Below, one piece after another: positions 9,633 to 18,339 of a stretch of DNA of 64,000 bases; the first letter of the stretch is position 1, and every line of letters begins with the position of its first letter. This stretch comes from Flavobacterium hydrocarbonoxydans. Lineage in GTDB: Bacteria > Bacteroidota > Bacteroidia > Flavobacteriales > Flavobacteriaceae. The stretch is taken from contig NZ_WSTB01000005.1 of the NCBI RefSeq assembly GCF_009789235.1, positions 310,001-374,000 on the forward strand. The letters run 5' to 3'. Under the pieces are notes generated by a model. That model searched no databases and was not told the origin of the DNA. It saw nothing but the letters and a program-made list of their open reading frames with translations. Position numbers and translations under genes: made by a program.

Positions 9633-9926
9633 TTACTTTCCGGTATCGCTCAGTGTACTGAGTTTTTCGCTGAATTCTATGAGTCCGGCTTTGTGAAGAA
9701 ATTCATCTCCAAATTGTTTTAATTCCTGAAGATTTTCCTGTGGAATACTTGTCAAAAAGAGCGATGATTTATCATCACCTTTTGCCGCGAGCCCGCGTTC
9801 AATTACATGGTTTAATAAAAGTACATTCTTCCGTGAAATTTTTAAATCCATCTTCACTACTTCATTCATGCCCGGGATACTAAATATAGTATCGAAAACC
9901 TTTGCTACATCATTTGTTGTCATCAT
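9633..9926 (-). CDS. Conserved-looking small protein of unknown function, element-borne
   Basis: This 97-residue, apparently cytosolic, mainly helical protein has no signal peptide, no cysteine and no membrane segment. It contains SIPGMNEVVKMDLKISRKNVLLLNHVIERGL and ends in a charged tail. I do not recognise a named family. It is a single-gene unit with its own terminator (9579-9611). It also has its own promoter element at 9960-9967, with a perfect 27-base dyad where the -33 region would be. It stands divergently from the mobilization operon. The tight regulatory set-up suggests a real, controlled gene, perhaps tied to element maintenance or transfer; that is inference. Confidence 0.7.
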   Translation of the reverse strand: MMTTNDVAKVFDTIFSIPGMNEVVKMDLKISRKNVLLLNHVIERGLAAKGDDKSSLFLTSIPQENLQELKQFGDEFLHKAGLIEFSEKLSTLSDTGK

Positions 9927-9959
9927 AATTTCACGTCTTTAAATTAATATTTATTAATA

Positions 9960-9967
9960 CAAAGATA
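9960..9967 (-). promoter_or_regulatory. -7 promoter element of the 97-residue gene
   Basis: On the - strand this reads TATCTTTG, an exact TAnnTTTG match, 33 bases before the start codon at 9926. No TTG is present at the expected -33 position. That place is occupied by the dyad at 9985-10011, which fits activator-dependent or repressor-controlled transcription. Confidence 0.55.
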
Positions 9968-9984
9968 TATATAGGCTTCTTAAT

Positions 9985-10011
9985 TATCATGGACATAATA
10001 TGTCCATGATA
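9985..10011. promoter_or_regulatory. Perfect 27-base dyad, likely operator
   Basis: The 12-base arms tatcatggacat (9985-9996) and atgtccatgata (10000-10011) are exactly complementary around aat. The dyad is 17 bases upstream of the - strand -7 element at 9960-9967 and lies in the divergent gap before mobC. The symmetry and spacing suit a dimeric helix-turn-helix regulator, which is not encoded nearby. Confidence 0.6.
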
Positions 10012-10018
10012 GGCTCAA

Positions 10019-10035
10019 TAGGCAAAGCTTGCCTA
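10019..10035. promoter_or_regulatory. Second perfect dyad next to the operator
   Basis: The 7-base arms taggcaa (10019-10025) and ttgccta (10029-10035) flank agc. It begins 8 bases after the 27-base dyad but has a different sequence, so it may bind another protein or be part of an origin of transfer. Confidence 0.4.
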
Positions 10036-10177
10036 ACTTCGTACAGATTTAGAAATAATCTGTAAATGTTTGCTTTAGGCAGTTTATTGTGATTGGATTT
10101 AAGGTATACTTCAGAAAATGCCGAAACCCTAAAAAGACATTAATAAAGCTGAAAGATCGCCACGTTCCTGCAATCGG

Positions 10178-10246
10178 CCAGATGTCCGGTTGTTAAACAA
10201 CCGAATCTGGCTGCCCTGTACTCGGAACTCGTGGGCAGTGACACTG
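10178..10246 (+). other. Cluster of three hairpins before mobC; oriT or leader candidate
   Basis: Three consecutive inverted repeats end 42 bases before mobC. The first (10178-10210) has outer arms ccagat/atctgg and inner arms cggttgtt/aacaaccg. The second pairs ctgccc (10211-10216) with gggcag (10233-10238). The third pairs cagt (10236-10239) with actg (10243-10246) and shares bases with the second, so the two are alternatives. Origins of transfer commonly lie beside the relaxase operon and contain such repeats. A structured mRNA leader would look the same. I cannot point to a nic site. Confidence 0.45.
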
Positions 10247-10287
10247 GAAAGAGAAAGAGAGTTTGAAATTAATGAAAAGGAAAGAAG

Positions 10288-10680
10288 ATGGAAAAAGAAA
10301 ATTCAAACAGAACACGTATTGTAGGGTTGCGTTTTACGCCTGCAGAGTACGAAAAAATTGAACGTAAATGGAAAGCTACAACCTGCAGGAAATTAAGCGA
10401 ATATATCCGCAAATATCTGTTTAATAAAACCATAACAACCAATTACCGAAATGAGTCCCTTGACGAATTTATGGGCGAAATTATCCGCCTGCGAAATGAA
10501 CTTAAAGCAATAGGAAATAACTTAAATCAGGCTGTAAAAAGATTGCACACCCTAAACCAGATTCCTGAGTTTCGCACCTGGATTATAAGCCATGAACTGG
10601 AACAGAAAATACTGCTGGGTAAGATTGAAGAGATAAAGAAATATACTCAAAAAATTTCTGAAAAATGGTTGCAATCATAA
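10288..10680 (+). CDS. mobC: MobC-type relaxosome protein
   Basis: This 130-residue accessory protein helps the relaxase recognise and open the origin of transfer. The N-terminal RTRIVGLRFTPAEYEKIERKW region resembles the ribbon-helix-helix DNA-binding segment of MobC proteins. The MobC hallmark follows at about residues 55-95: EIIRLRNELKAIGNNLNQAVKRLH. The length is typical. Its 3' end overlaps the relaxase start by 16 bases, so the two are translationally coupled. It is preceded by a hairpin-rich stretch (10178-10246) that may hold oriT. Confidence 0.88.
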   Translation: MEKENSNRTRIVGLRFTPAEYEKIERKWKATTCRKLSEYIRKYLFNKTITTNYRNESLDEFMGEIIRLRNELKAIGNNLNQAVKRLHTLNQIPEFRTWIISHELEQKILLGKIEEIKKYTQKISEKWLQS

Positions 10681-11954
10681 AGACAGGATCCTCTGTTCAT
10701 AATGTTTTTAATTATAATGAAAACAAAGTAAAACAAGGTGTTGCACAGTGTATCGCGGAAGGAAATTACCCTGTTGATCTGGAGCAGATGAATATTTCAA
10801 TGAGACTCAACAGGCTGCTCAAACAAAATGCCTTAAATGAGAATGTAAAGCGCAATAGTGTTCATATCTCACTGAATTTTGATCCTTCTGAAAGTACATT
10901 ATCAAGAGAGAAATTAATTGCAATTGCACATACTTACATGGAAAAAATTGGCTTTGGAGAGCAGCCCTATCTGGTATACCAGCATCACGATGCAGCGCAC
11001 CCGCACATCCATCTGGTATCCATAAAAGTGAAGCCGGACGGAAGCCGTATTGACATGCACAATATTGGTCGGAACCAATCTGAAACTGCCCGAAAGGAGA
11101 TTGAGAAATCTTTCGGGCTTGTAGAAGCACAAGGCCGTAAAAGTAATAGTGATTCTACACTTAAACCTATAGCTGCATCAAAGGTCAGTTATGGCCGGAT
11201 ACAATCAAAAAAAGCAATTTCTGCAGTGCTTGACGGTGTATTATCTTCCTATAAATATACCAGTCTTTCGGAATTGAATGCAGTATTGCAGCTATATAAT
11301 GTAATGGCTGACCGCGGAAACGAGAACTCCAGAGTATTTAAGACAAATGGACTTGTATATCGAATACTTGACACGGAGGGAAAGCCTATTGGGGTGCCTA
11401 TTAAAGCCAGCGACTTTTATAACAAGCCGACACTTAAGTTTTTAGAGCAGAAATTCGCATCTAATAATAATGTAAATACAGGAATGAAGAACAGGGTAAA
11501 AAATGCAGTTGACCTTGCTCTTTTTGCGAAAAACATTCGATTTTCCCAGCTGACCAAATTACTTGAAAAAGAAGGAATTAATATCGTGTGCCGAAAAAAT
11601 ACTGAAGGATTAATTTACGGAATTACCTATGTGGATCATACCACTAAATGTGTTTTTAATGGCAGCGCATTAGGTAAACAGTACAGTGCAAAAGCAATAC
11701 AGGAACGCTGTAGTTTAATTGGCAGTAAAAAGCCCCATTTTGATACTGACAGTTCTTTAAAAACACATGCAGATAAGATTTCCGATGCAAACAGTAAGGA
11801 TTTATTCCAAGATAATAATGTGACCGATACAGGCGTGCTGGGCAAGATCGTGGACGTTTTGACCCAGCCACAATTTGATGCCAATTATATTCCAAATCAG
11901 CTTAAAGGCAAGCGAAAAAAGAAAAAAAGAAAAGGACAATCTGATAATCAATAA
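10665..11954 (+). CDS. Relaxase/mobilization nuclease (MobB-like)
   Basis: This relaxase nicks one strand at oriT and pilots it into the recipient. The three-histidine metal site is visible as AHPHIHLVS, with His112, His114 and His116. This and the preceding VYQHHD fit the PF03432 relaxase family. An N-terminal tyrosine such as Tyr17 could be the nucleophile, but that is not certain. The C-terminal half (about 260-429) is less conserved and ends in a lysine/arginine-rich tail (KGKRKKKKRKGQ), probably for DNA binding. It follows mobC with overlap and precedes the coupling-protein gene by 11 bases. At 429 residues it is within the usual range for Bacteroidota MobB proteins. Confidence 0.9.
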   Translation: MVAIIKTGSSVHNVFNYNENKVKQGVAQCIAEGNYPVDLEQMNISMRLNRLLKQNALNENVKRNSVHISLNFDPSESTLSREKLIAIAHTYMEKIGFGEQPYLVYQHHDAAHPHIHLVSIKVKPDGSRIDMHNIGRNQSETARKEIEKSFGLVEAQGRKSNSDSTLKPIAASKVSYGRIQSKKAISAVLDGVLSSYKYTSLSELNAVLQLYNVMADRGNENSRVFKTNGLVYRILDTEGKPIGVPIKASDFYNKPTLKFLEQKFASNNNVNTGMKNRVKNAVDLALFAKNIRFSQLTKLLEKEGINIVCRKNTEGLIYGITYVDHTTKCVFNGSALGKQYSAKAIQERCSLIGSKKPHFDTDSSLKTHADKISDANSKDLFQDNNVTDTGVLGKIVDVLTQPQFDANYIPNQLKGKRKKKKRKGQSDNQ

Positions 11955-11965
11955 CACTAAATATC

Positions 11966-13948
11966 ATGGCGATGCAGACAGGAGAAAATGAACAGGCGCT
12001 TAGAAAAATACTTGATATGACAAGGCTGATTGGCATTATCATTCTTATAATTCACTTTTACTTTTATTGCTACTCCGCTTTTAGGCAATGGGAGCTCACA
12101 AGCGCGTTTACCGATAAAATATTGGACAATATCTACCGTACGGGATTGTTCTCGCATTTCCATAAATCTAAATTTTTTGCACTCAGTTTTTTGATGATTT
12201 CTCTTTTGGGTGCAAAGGGTCGCAAAAATGAAAAACTTAATTACAGAACAGCTTTTGCCTATTGTTTAACAGGATTGGTTACTTATTTTATTAGTTATTT
12301 TTCGCTGTTCCTGTTTTCACTTGGCTCCCGTAATGCTATTGTCTATATGATGTGTACCTCGGCCGGATTTCTAATGATTCTTTCCGGGGGCACTATGCTT
12401 TCCCGGATTATAAAAAACAGGCTCAGTCAAAAAGATATTTTCAATAAGCTCAATGAGACTTTTCCTCAGGAAGAAAGACTGCTGGAAAATGAATATTCCA
12501 TCAACCTGCCCGCCCGATATTATCTAAAGGACAAACAGCGCAGCAGCTGGATCAATATTATAAATCCATTCAGGGCGCTGATGGTTCTTGGCACTCCTGG
12601 ATCGGGCAAATCGTATTTTGTGATCCGCCACGTTATAACCCAGCACATTCGAAAAGGGTTCAGCATGTTTGTTTATGATTTTAAATATGATGACCTCTCC
12701 AAAATTGTCTATAATACATTTGAAAACAACAAACATGTTTATAAAATACTACCTAAATGTTACTTTATAAATTTTGATAAGATCATGCACAGATGCAATC
12801 CGCTGGATCCCCACAGTATGGAAGATATAACTGATGCTTCGGAATCGGCAAGGACTATTTTAATGGGGCTTAACAGGGAATGGATTAAAAAGCAGGGAGA
12901 CTTTTTTGTGGAGTCGCCAATTAATTTTTTATCGGCCGTAATCTGGTATCTCAGAAAGTATAAAGATGGAGAATTCTGCACCCTGCCTCATGTAATTGAA
13001 CTCATGCAGATGGATTATGACAGTCTCTTTACACTGCTTCGCACAGAGAAAGAAATTGAAGTACTGATAAATCCGTTTATTAATGCTTACCTCAACGAGG
13101 CGACTGACCAGCTTGAGGGGCAGATTGCTACGGCGAAAATCGCCATGGCCAGGCTTTCCTCCCCGCAGTTATATTATGTTTTATCAGGAAATGATTTCAC
13201 TTTGGATATCAACAATCCCGAGGAGCCTAAAATTGTGTGCATGGGAAACAACCCGCAGAAAATACAAATATACGGAGCCGTATTATCCCTTTATGTAAAC
13301 AGGCTTGTAAAGCTGGTAAACAAAAAAGGAAAAATGAAATCAAGCCTGGTCTTTGATGAATTCCCTACTATATATCTCAATAATATGGACAGTTTAATCG
13401 CCACTGCAAGAAGCAATAAAGTGGCGACCTGCCTGGGTGTTCAGGACTTCACCCAGCTTCGTAAGGACTATGGTAGGGAACAGGCAGATGTCATTATGAA
13501 TATTGTGGGAAATATAATTAGCGGACAGGTTACAGGAGATACTTCCAAGCAGTTATCAGAGCGATTCGGCAAAATTATGCAGGACCGCGAAAGCCTCTCT
13601 ATCAACAGCGCAGACACGTCGATCAGCCGCTCCAAACAATTGGAATCTGCTGTTCCGCCTTCGAAAATCTCGGCACTGAGTTCCGGGGAATTTGTTGGCA
13701 TGGTTGCCGATGATCCCGATTGTAAAATTGAGCTCAAAACCTTTCACAATGAAATTATAAATGATCATGAGGCGCTTAGAAAAGAGATGGAGAATTATAA
13801 GGAAATACCACCTGTCCGAAAACTTGACAACGCAATGATACAACGTAATTACCTTCAGATAAAGCAGGATATTCAGGACATAAATCATTCCGAAATGGAA
13901 CGCCTGCTGAACGATCCCGCGCTGGCTTATTTAGTATTAAAGAAATAA
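11966..13948 (+). CDS. VirD4/TraG-type conjugative coupling protein
   Basis: This inner-membrane ATPase brings the relaxase-DNA complex to a type IV secretion channel. The N-terminus has hydrophobic helices (about residues 20-38, 60-75 and 95-140). Walker A is GTPGSGKS at 209-216. A Walker B-like segment is SSLVFDEFPTIYL, followed by the conserved SNKVATCLGVQDFTQLRKDYG. The 660-residue length fits. It completes a mobC-relaxase-coupling operon. No other type IV secretion genes are in the window, so the element either uses another element's channel or encodes its own outside the window. Confidence 0.9.
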   Translation: MAMQTGENEQALRKILDMTRLIGIIILIIHFYFYCYSAFRQWELTSAFTDKILDNIYRTGLFSHFHKSKFFALSFLMISLLGAKGRKNEKLNYRTAFAYCLTGLVTYFISYFSLFLFSLGSRNAIVYMMCTSAGFLMILSGGTMLSRIIKNRLSQKDIFNKLNETFPQEERLLENEYSINLPARYYLKDKQRSSWINIINPFRALMVLGTPGSGKSYFVIRHVITQHIRKGFSMFVYDFKYDDLSKIVYNTFENNKHVYKILPKCYFINFDKIMHRCNPLDPHSMEDITDASESARTILMGLNREWIKKQGDFFVESPINFLSAVIWYLRKYKDGEFCTLPHVIELMQMDYDSLFTLLRTEKEIEVLINPFINAYLNEATDQLEGQIATAKIAMARLSSPQLYYVLSGNDFTLDINNPEEPKIVCMGNNPQKIQIYGAVLSLYVNRLVKLVNKKGKMKSSLVFDEFPTIYLNNMDSLIATARSNKVATCLGVQDFTQLRKDYGREQADVIMNIVGNIISGQVTGDTSKQLSERFGKIMQDRESLSINSADTSISRSKQLESAVPPSKISALSSGEFVGMVADDPDCKIELKTFHNEIINDHEALRKEMENYKEIPPVRKLDNAMIQRNYLQIKQDIQDINHSEMERLLNDPALAYLVLKK

Positions 13949-13981
13949 CATGAACAATAAGAAATTTAATATTTAGAAGCG

Positions 13982-14947
13982 ATGTTACAGGAGCAATTTT
14001 CAGATGTAGTCCAGTTAATAAAGCAATCCAGATCAAAAGCTATCTCAGCGGTCAACACCGAGATGATAAATCTGTATTGGAGTATTGGGCAGTACATCCA
14101 TATCCGTGTTGAAAGCCAGCAGTGGGGACAATCGGTGGTTACCGAATTAGCACTGTTTTTAAAAAATACCGAACCTGAAATAAAAGGTTTTTCAGATAAA
14201 AATCTTTGGAGAATGAAGCAGTTTTATCAGACCTATAAAGATTTTCCAAAACTCTCAGCACTGCTGAGAGAAATTAGCTGGACAAATAATCTAATCATTT
14301 TAAGCAGGGCAAAATCCATTGAGGAGCGCGAGTTTTATCTGGGGCTCTCAAAGCAGGAGAAGTTCAGCTCAAGAGAGCTAGAGAGACAAATAAACAGCGG
14401 CGTTTTTGAAAGGACTATTCTGGGAAATACAAAACTCTCATCAGCGATGAGAGAATTACATCCCGATATCGCCAATACATTTAAGGACAGTTATATTTTT
14501 GATTTCCTTAATCTTTCAGATTCCTTCACTGAGAACGACCTTCAAAAAGGACTTATCAGCCAGATGAAAAACTTCATACTGGAACTAGGTAAAGATTTTT
14601 TATTTATTGCAGAGGAATATAAAGTTCAGGTTGGACATAGTGATTTTTTTATTGACCTGCTTTTTTATCACAGGGGACTTCAATGCCTTGTAGCATTTGA
14701 ACTAAAATCAGATAAATTTAAACCCGAACATCTAGGACAGCTCAATTTTTATCTGGAAGCATTAGACCGCGATGTCCGCAAACCAAATGAAAACCCGAGT
14801 ATAGGAATCTTGTTATGCAAGGATCAGGATTATGCTGTGGTGGAATATGCGCTAAGCAGAAGTCTTTCTCCCACTATGGTAGCAGAATACAAAATACAGC
14901 TGCCGGATAAAAAGATGCTTGTCACCAAACTGAACGGTCTTCTTTAA
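13982..14947 (+). CDS. yhcG: YhcG-type PD-(D/E)xK protein (DUF1016)
   Basis: The N-terminal two thirds (about residues 1-175) is the DUF1016 helical region, with MINLYWSIGQYI and FSDKNLWRMKQFYQTY. The C-terminal domain is a PD-(D/E)xK nuclease fold with Asp225, the Glu240-Leu-Lys242 core and a downstream Gln253 (GHLGQLNFYLEA-like stretch). All expected catalytic positions are present. It starts 33 bases after the coupling-protein gene and may be co-transcribed. The family is often found beside mobile-element and restriction genes. An RNA- or DNA-targeting role is plausible, but no substrate can be read from the sequence. Confidence 0.9.
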   Translation: MLQEQFSDVVQLIKQSRSKAISAVNTEMINLYWSIGQYIHIRVESQQWGQSVVTELALFLKNTEPEIKGFSDKNLWRMKQFYQTYKDFPKLSALLREISWTNNLIILSRAKSIEEREFYLGLSKQEKFSSRELERQINSGVFERTILGNTKLSSAMRELHPDIANTFKDSYIFDFLNLSDSFTENDLQKGLISQMKNFILELGKDFLFIAEEYKVQVGHSDFFIDLLFYHRGLQCLVAFELKSDKFKPEHLGQLNFYLEALDRDVRKPNENPSIGILLCKDQDYAVVEYALSRSLSPTMVAEYKIQLPDKKMLVTKLNGLL

Positions 14948-15036
14948 GGTGCCATTTTATTAATTAAAAAACGATATATTTGGAAGTAAGAATGAATGAT
15001 TTTTCATATAAATAATTAACTTTCATTATTTGGACC

Positions 15037-16272
15037 ATGCAGCATGCGATAGACATTAGTGGAAAAAAGATTACTCCTGCTTATTCCGGCGAAAAAGCCG
15101 TATGCGGCTTCTGTAAAAAGGAGGTAAGAGGAAAATGCGGAAAAATTTACATTTGGCATTGGCAACATGTCCATAACGCAGCTTGCGACGTATGGAAAGA
15201 AGGAGAAACCGAGTGGCATCGGGCCTGGAAAAACAAATTTCCATTTGACTGGCAGGAAACAATTATAGAAAAAAACAGCGAAAAGCACATCGCTGACATT
15301 TTTACGCCAAATGGGATTGTAATTGAATTTCAAAATTCCACGATTTCTTCATCAACTATTGCCGAGCGGGAAAAGTTTTATGAAAAAATGATTTGGGTCA
15401 TAAATGCGCAGACGTTTAAAGATAATTTGATTACTGAAAATAAATCAGATGAACAACTGGCAGAAATCGAGCTTCGCTATTTGACACAGCGAAGTCAATT
15501 AAGTAAACACAATTCTGTTGGACTGCAGAATATAAAGAAAAAACAAACCGCTTTGACGTCTGAAATCCAATCCAGGGAAGATGATTTGAGAGCATTAGAG
15601 TCTGTGACTGATCTTTTTAAAAGCTACAATAAAAATGCAGAAACATTTGCCGAGCAGATTATAATTATCTGGCAAAGCGAGAACTTATTTGTCGACTCAT
15701 CTCTTATAGATATTATCAGTCACGATGCAATACCTACTAAAAAGACATTTTTCAGGTTATTGGGGGACTTGAAACGTAACAAGCACTTTTTAGGGGCAGC
15801 TATCAAAAATAGTATAGAAATTGAGGAACTGTATATGGAACGTAATGAGATTCTGAGTGAACTTGAAAATCTGAAACCAGCCGTGAAGGAGGAATTGAAA
15901 TACGTCGCCTCGGAGTATCTAGATCTGGAAGTCGAAATTGCCCAGCTGAAAAGAGAAATTTCGTTTTTGAAGTTGGAGAATGATGAGAATGATAGGGAAT
16001 ATCAGGATCTGAAAATCTCAATCGACACTTATATCAAAACAAATTTGGAAAAATTAGAAGCTGATTTTGATGAAGAAAGAAATAAAATCATTAAAGATAA
16101 AGACAAACTGACCCTATTTTGGAAACGCGAAAGGAAAAGCTGGGGTTCAGCTGCCGCGCCAATTTTCCTCGACATCGGGGATGGTAATATGCTGTATAAA
16201 CAGCCCAATAATAAAGTCAGCAGAGTAAATGTTTGTGATTTTATCAGTAAATATAACCCTGACGAGTGCTAG
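15037..16272 (+). CDS. CoiA-like nuclease-domain protein with coiled coil
   Basis: The N-terminal 120 residues match the CoiA competence-protein pattern. There is a cysteine-rich patch (Cys23, Cys26, Cys34), then EWHRAWK with His61, then a PD-(D/E)xK-like core of Asp87 (ADIF) and Glu97-Phe-Gln99, then ISSSTIAEREKFYEKMIWV. Residues from about 150 to 380 are strongly helical and charged, with coiled-coil stretches at 175-200 and 280-370. The 411-residue length is longer than the nuclease core alone. CoiA acts in natural transformation, but this copy sits inside an element. A role in processing single-stranded DNA during transfer or in defence is an inference. Confidence 0.75.
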   Translation: MQHAIDISGKKITPAYSGEKAVCGFCKKEVRGKCGKIYIWHWQHVHNAACDVWKEGETEWHRAWKNKFPFDWQETIIEKNSEKHIADIFTPNGIVIEFQNSTISSSTIAEREKFYEKMIWVINAQTFKDNLITENKSDEQLAEIELRYLTQRSQLSKHNSVGLQNIKKKQTALTSEIQSREDDLRALESVTDLFKSYNKNAETFAEQIIIIWQSENLFVDSSLIDIISHDAIPTKKTFFRLLGDLKRNKHFLGAAIKNSIEIEELYMERNEILSELENLKPAVKEELKYVASEYLDLEVEIAQLKREISFLKLENDENDREYQDLKISIDTYIKTNLEKLEADFDEERNKIIKDKDKLTLFWKRERKSWGSAAAPIFLDIGDGNMLYKQPNNKVSRVNVCDFISKYNPDEC

Positions 16273-16325
16273 TCTTCGGCTCCTATTGCTAATTGTTTGC
16301 AAATTAAGATTCAATTACAAGATAG

Positions 16326-16820
16326 TTATTTTTTCTTGATTATTTTTTCTTTTTCGCTATGCATTGAATCTTTCAAATGTTTTAGTTCTATTTTGATACT
16401 TTCGATTTCCTGATTTTTTCGGGAGTTAGAAATCCAGTTGCCGATAAAAGTAATTACAGCCAATAGAAGCAGAATAAATGTTGAAACATTCTTTAATACA
16501 TCATAAATATTATCCAGATATTCTTTTCTGCCCTTAGTGAGGTATTTCTGGTCATGATAGGCTGCTGTACCTGAATCTGAGATGGAATAATAGAATCTGC
16601 TGTATTCAAATTCCGCTTCATTTATTTCTTTTTCATTTATCAGATATCTGATCTGCTGGATAACATCAGTTTCCGGCAGTCCTGAGTTCTCTGTAAGTTT
16701 ATCAAATTCAAGGGAGGTATCCCGTATGTCAATATTGTCCGGAGACCATTTTTGGTCCTTTCTTGCCTGAAGTGTCTTCAAAAGCTCATGGCGGCTGGTG
16801 TATTTTGGATTTATTTTCAT
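16326..16820 (-). CDS. Unknown protein with one membrane helix and coiled-coil tail
   Basis: Residues 1-100 are soluble and may form a small winged-helix-like unit (DVIQQIRYLINEKEINEAEF, then YYSISDSGTAAYH). A single membrane helix lies at about 114-134 (VSTFILLLLAVITFIGNW). A charged coiled coil follows (about 138-160, with a heptad-like IESIKIELKHLKDSM) and the protein ends in a lysine cluster. I do not recognise the family. It is the second gene of a two-gene - strand operon, 63 bases after the 379-residue protein. A membrane partner beside a putative HEPN-like protein would fit a growth-arrest or defence pair, but the evidence is only contextual. Confidence 0.6.
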   Translation of the reverse strand: MKINPKYTSRHELLKTLQARKDQKWSPDNIDIRDTSLEFDKLTENSGLPETDVIQQIRYLINEKEINEAEFEYSRFYYSISDSGTAAYHDQKYLTKGRKEYLDNIYDVLKNVSTFILLLLAVITFIGNWISNSRKNQEIESIKIELKHLKDSMHSEKEKIIKKK

Positions 16821-16883
16821 TTTTATTGCTTTTTTGAAAAATCTGGATGGTCTGTTTTTTTTAAGACTGATTGAAAATGGCGC

Positions 16884-18023
16884 TTAGCAATCGTAATCAT
16901 CTTCTTTTAAAATTCTGCTGATTAATTTATGTGAAGACAGATATTCCACATCATTATCAAGATGATTTCTCATCCTTTCAAGTTCAAAAAGCACAGTTTT
17001 ATGACTGCATTTTGCTTTTAAAAAACCGCTGAAAAAATCAAATTCTTTAGGCTGTCTTTTGGTTGATAGTTTACCAAGCTCATAATGATAGCTTTCTTTT
17101 TTTCTTCCCTCTTTGACTTTTAAAGGAAAAATATTGATTAAATTACCATCATCATCAAAAAGGGGTAGTTCAATATGGTGGTCGGTAAAAACAAGCTTGT
17201 TGAAAATAGTATTACAGTTCTCCTGCATTTCGAAAATACGTTTTTTCAGGTCACTAAGAAAAGAATCGTATACTATGGAATATCTTTTATGCTGTTTTCT
17301 TTTTTCATATATTTCCAGAATAGATTTTTCGTCATATAGAAATGTATTTTCTAAAAAAGGTTTAAATTTTTGGGATATTATTTTTACAAGTGAGGGGAAA
17401 GAAACTGTTTCCATTTTATTTTTTACTGCTTCAAGTTCTTCGGAGTATTTCGCAGTTACTGATTTCAGTTTTTCAATTATGATGTCAAAATAAGTATTAA
17501 GAAAAGAAGTATGCCGTTTTGTAATATCTTCGATTTTCACTTTAATGATTTCACAATTAAAATTATTGTTAGTATGGTATCTTAAATAAGTTATTGTATC
17601 TGGAGATCGCTCATAACCAAATACTGTAGATGATATAACCTTACTGTCTAATTTTCTGAAAGGATGGCCCACAAGCTCATTGCGGATTTCCCTGTTTAAA
17701 GAATAATCATTGTCCAGTTTTAAATCTCCCTTAACTATATTAGTTTTGAAAAGGATCAGCATCTCTTCAATGAAATCCTGCTGGACATAAATGGATTGAA
17801 GAAAGCTGATATGTGATGCAAAATTCTCAGCATGTTCTGCTCCGTTTTTTTTCTTGTAGATAATGTCAAATGTATCGTAAAAATATCCAAGGATATCTCC
17901 GAAGTAATTACTTTCGGCTTCAGGAGAAAAATTAATCTGATTGCGGCAGAATTTATTATCCCAGATAAAATCATTCCATACATCTGCGATTATATCCAAT
18001 TTATCTTTTATCTGGTCTTTCAT
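16884..18023 (-). CDS. Unknown 379-residue helical protein with HEPN-like Rx5H motif
   Basis: This soluble, mainly helical protein belongs to no family I recognise. Around residues 107-122 it reads YSLNREIRNELVGHPF. The Arg114-Asn...His120 arrangement recalls the R-N-x-x-x-x-H signature of HEPN ribonucleases and their inactive relatives, though the spacing is Rx5H and the surrounding helices are not diagnostic. The C-terminal part (about 230-379) includes a KRYSIVYDSFLSDLKKRIFEM helix and YHYELGKLSTKRQPKEFDFF. It is transcribed before the single-helix membrane protein. No promoter consensus is evident in the 316 bases before it. Confidence 0.6.
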   Translation of the reverse strand: MKDQIKDKLDIIADVWNDFIWDNKFCRNQINFSPEAESNYFGDILGYFYDTFDIIYKKKNGAEHAENFASHISFLQSIYVQQDFIEEMLILFKTNIVKGDLKLDNDYSLNREIRNELVGHPFRKLDSKVISSTVFGYERSPDTITYLRYHTNNNFNCEIIKVKIEDITKRHTSFLNTYFDIIIEKLKSVTAKYSEELEAVKNKMETVSFPSLVKIISQKFKPFLENTFLYDEKSILEIYEKRKQHKRYSIVYDSFLSDLKKRIFEMQENCNTIFNKLVFTDHHIELPLFDDDGNLINIFPLKVKEGRKKESYHYELGKLSTKRQPKEFDFFSGFLKAKCSHKTVLFELERMRNHLDNDVEYLSSHKLISRILKEDDYDC

Positions 18024-18339
18024 ATTTATTATGTTTTGTTAATTGGCTTTATTCTTATTTTCGGATTTATTTAAAATTTAAAAGGTGTAAGTTTCCAAGA
18101 TTTTCTATTCTGTATCATTAGTAGTACATTCTTAAAAAGTAGTTTGAATTTACCTTAATAATTCTGAGTTTTGAATTGGAAAGTTAATCAATAAGTTTTT
18201 TCTTTAGTTTCTATTTTTGAAGTTTATTTGAAGGCTTGTAAATTAAGAGATTTTACAATTTGTTCTAAAATGTAACATTTAAAAATTTTATTTTGTTCTT
18301 ATCTGTACTAATTTTGACTCGTATAAAAATGGGAAGGAT
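18024..18339. other. AT-rich divergent intergenic region
   Basis: This gap holds the upstream regions of the - strand 379-residue gene and of dinB. A TAATTTTG element (18309-18316) matches the -7 consensus 24 bases before dinB, but no TTG is at the proper distance. I found no palindrome resembling a LexA box. Confidence 0.4.
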
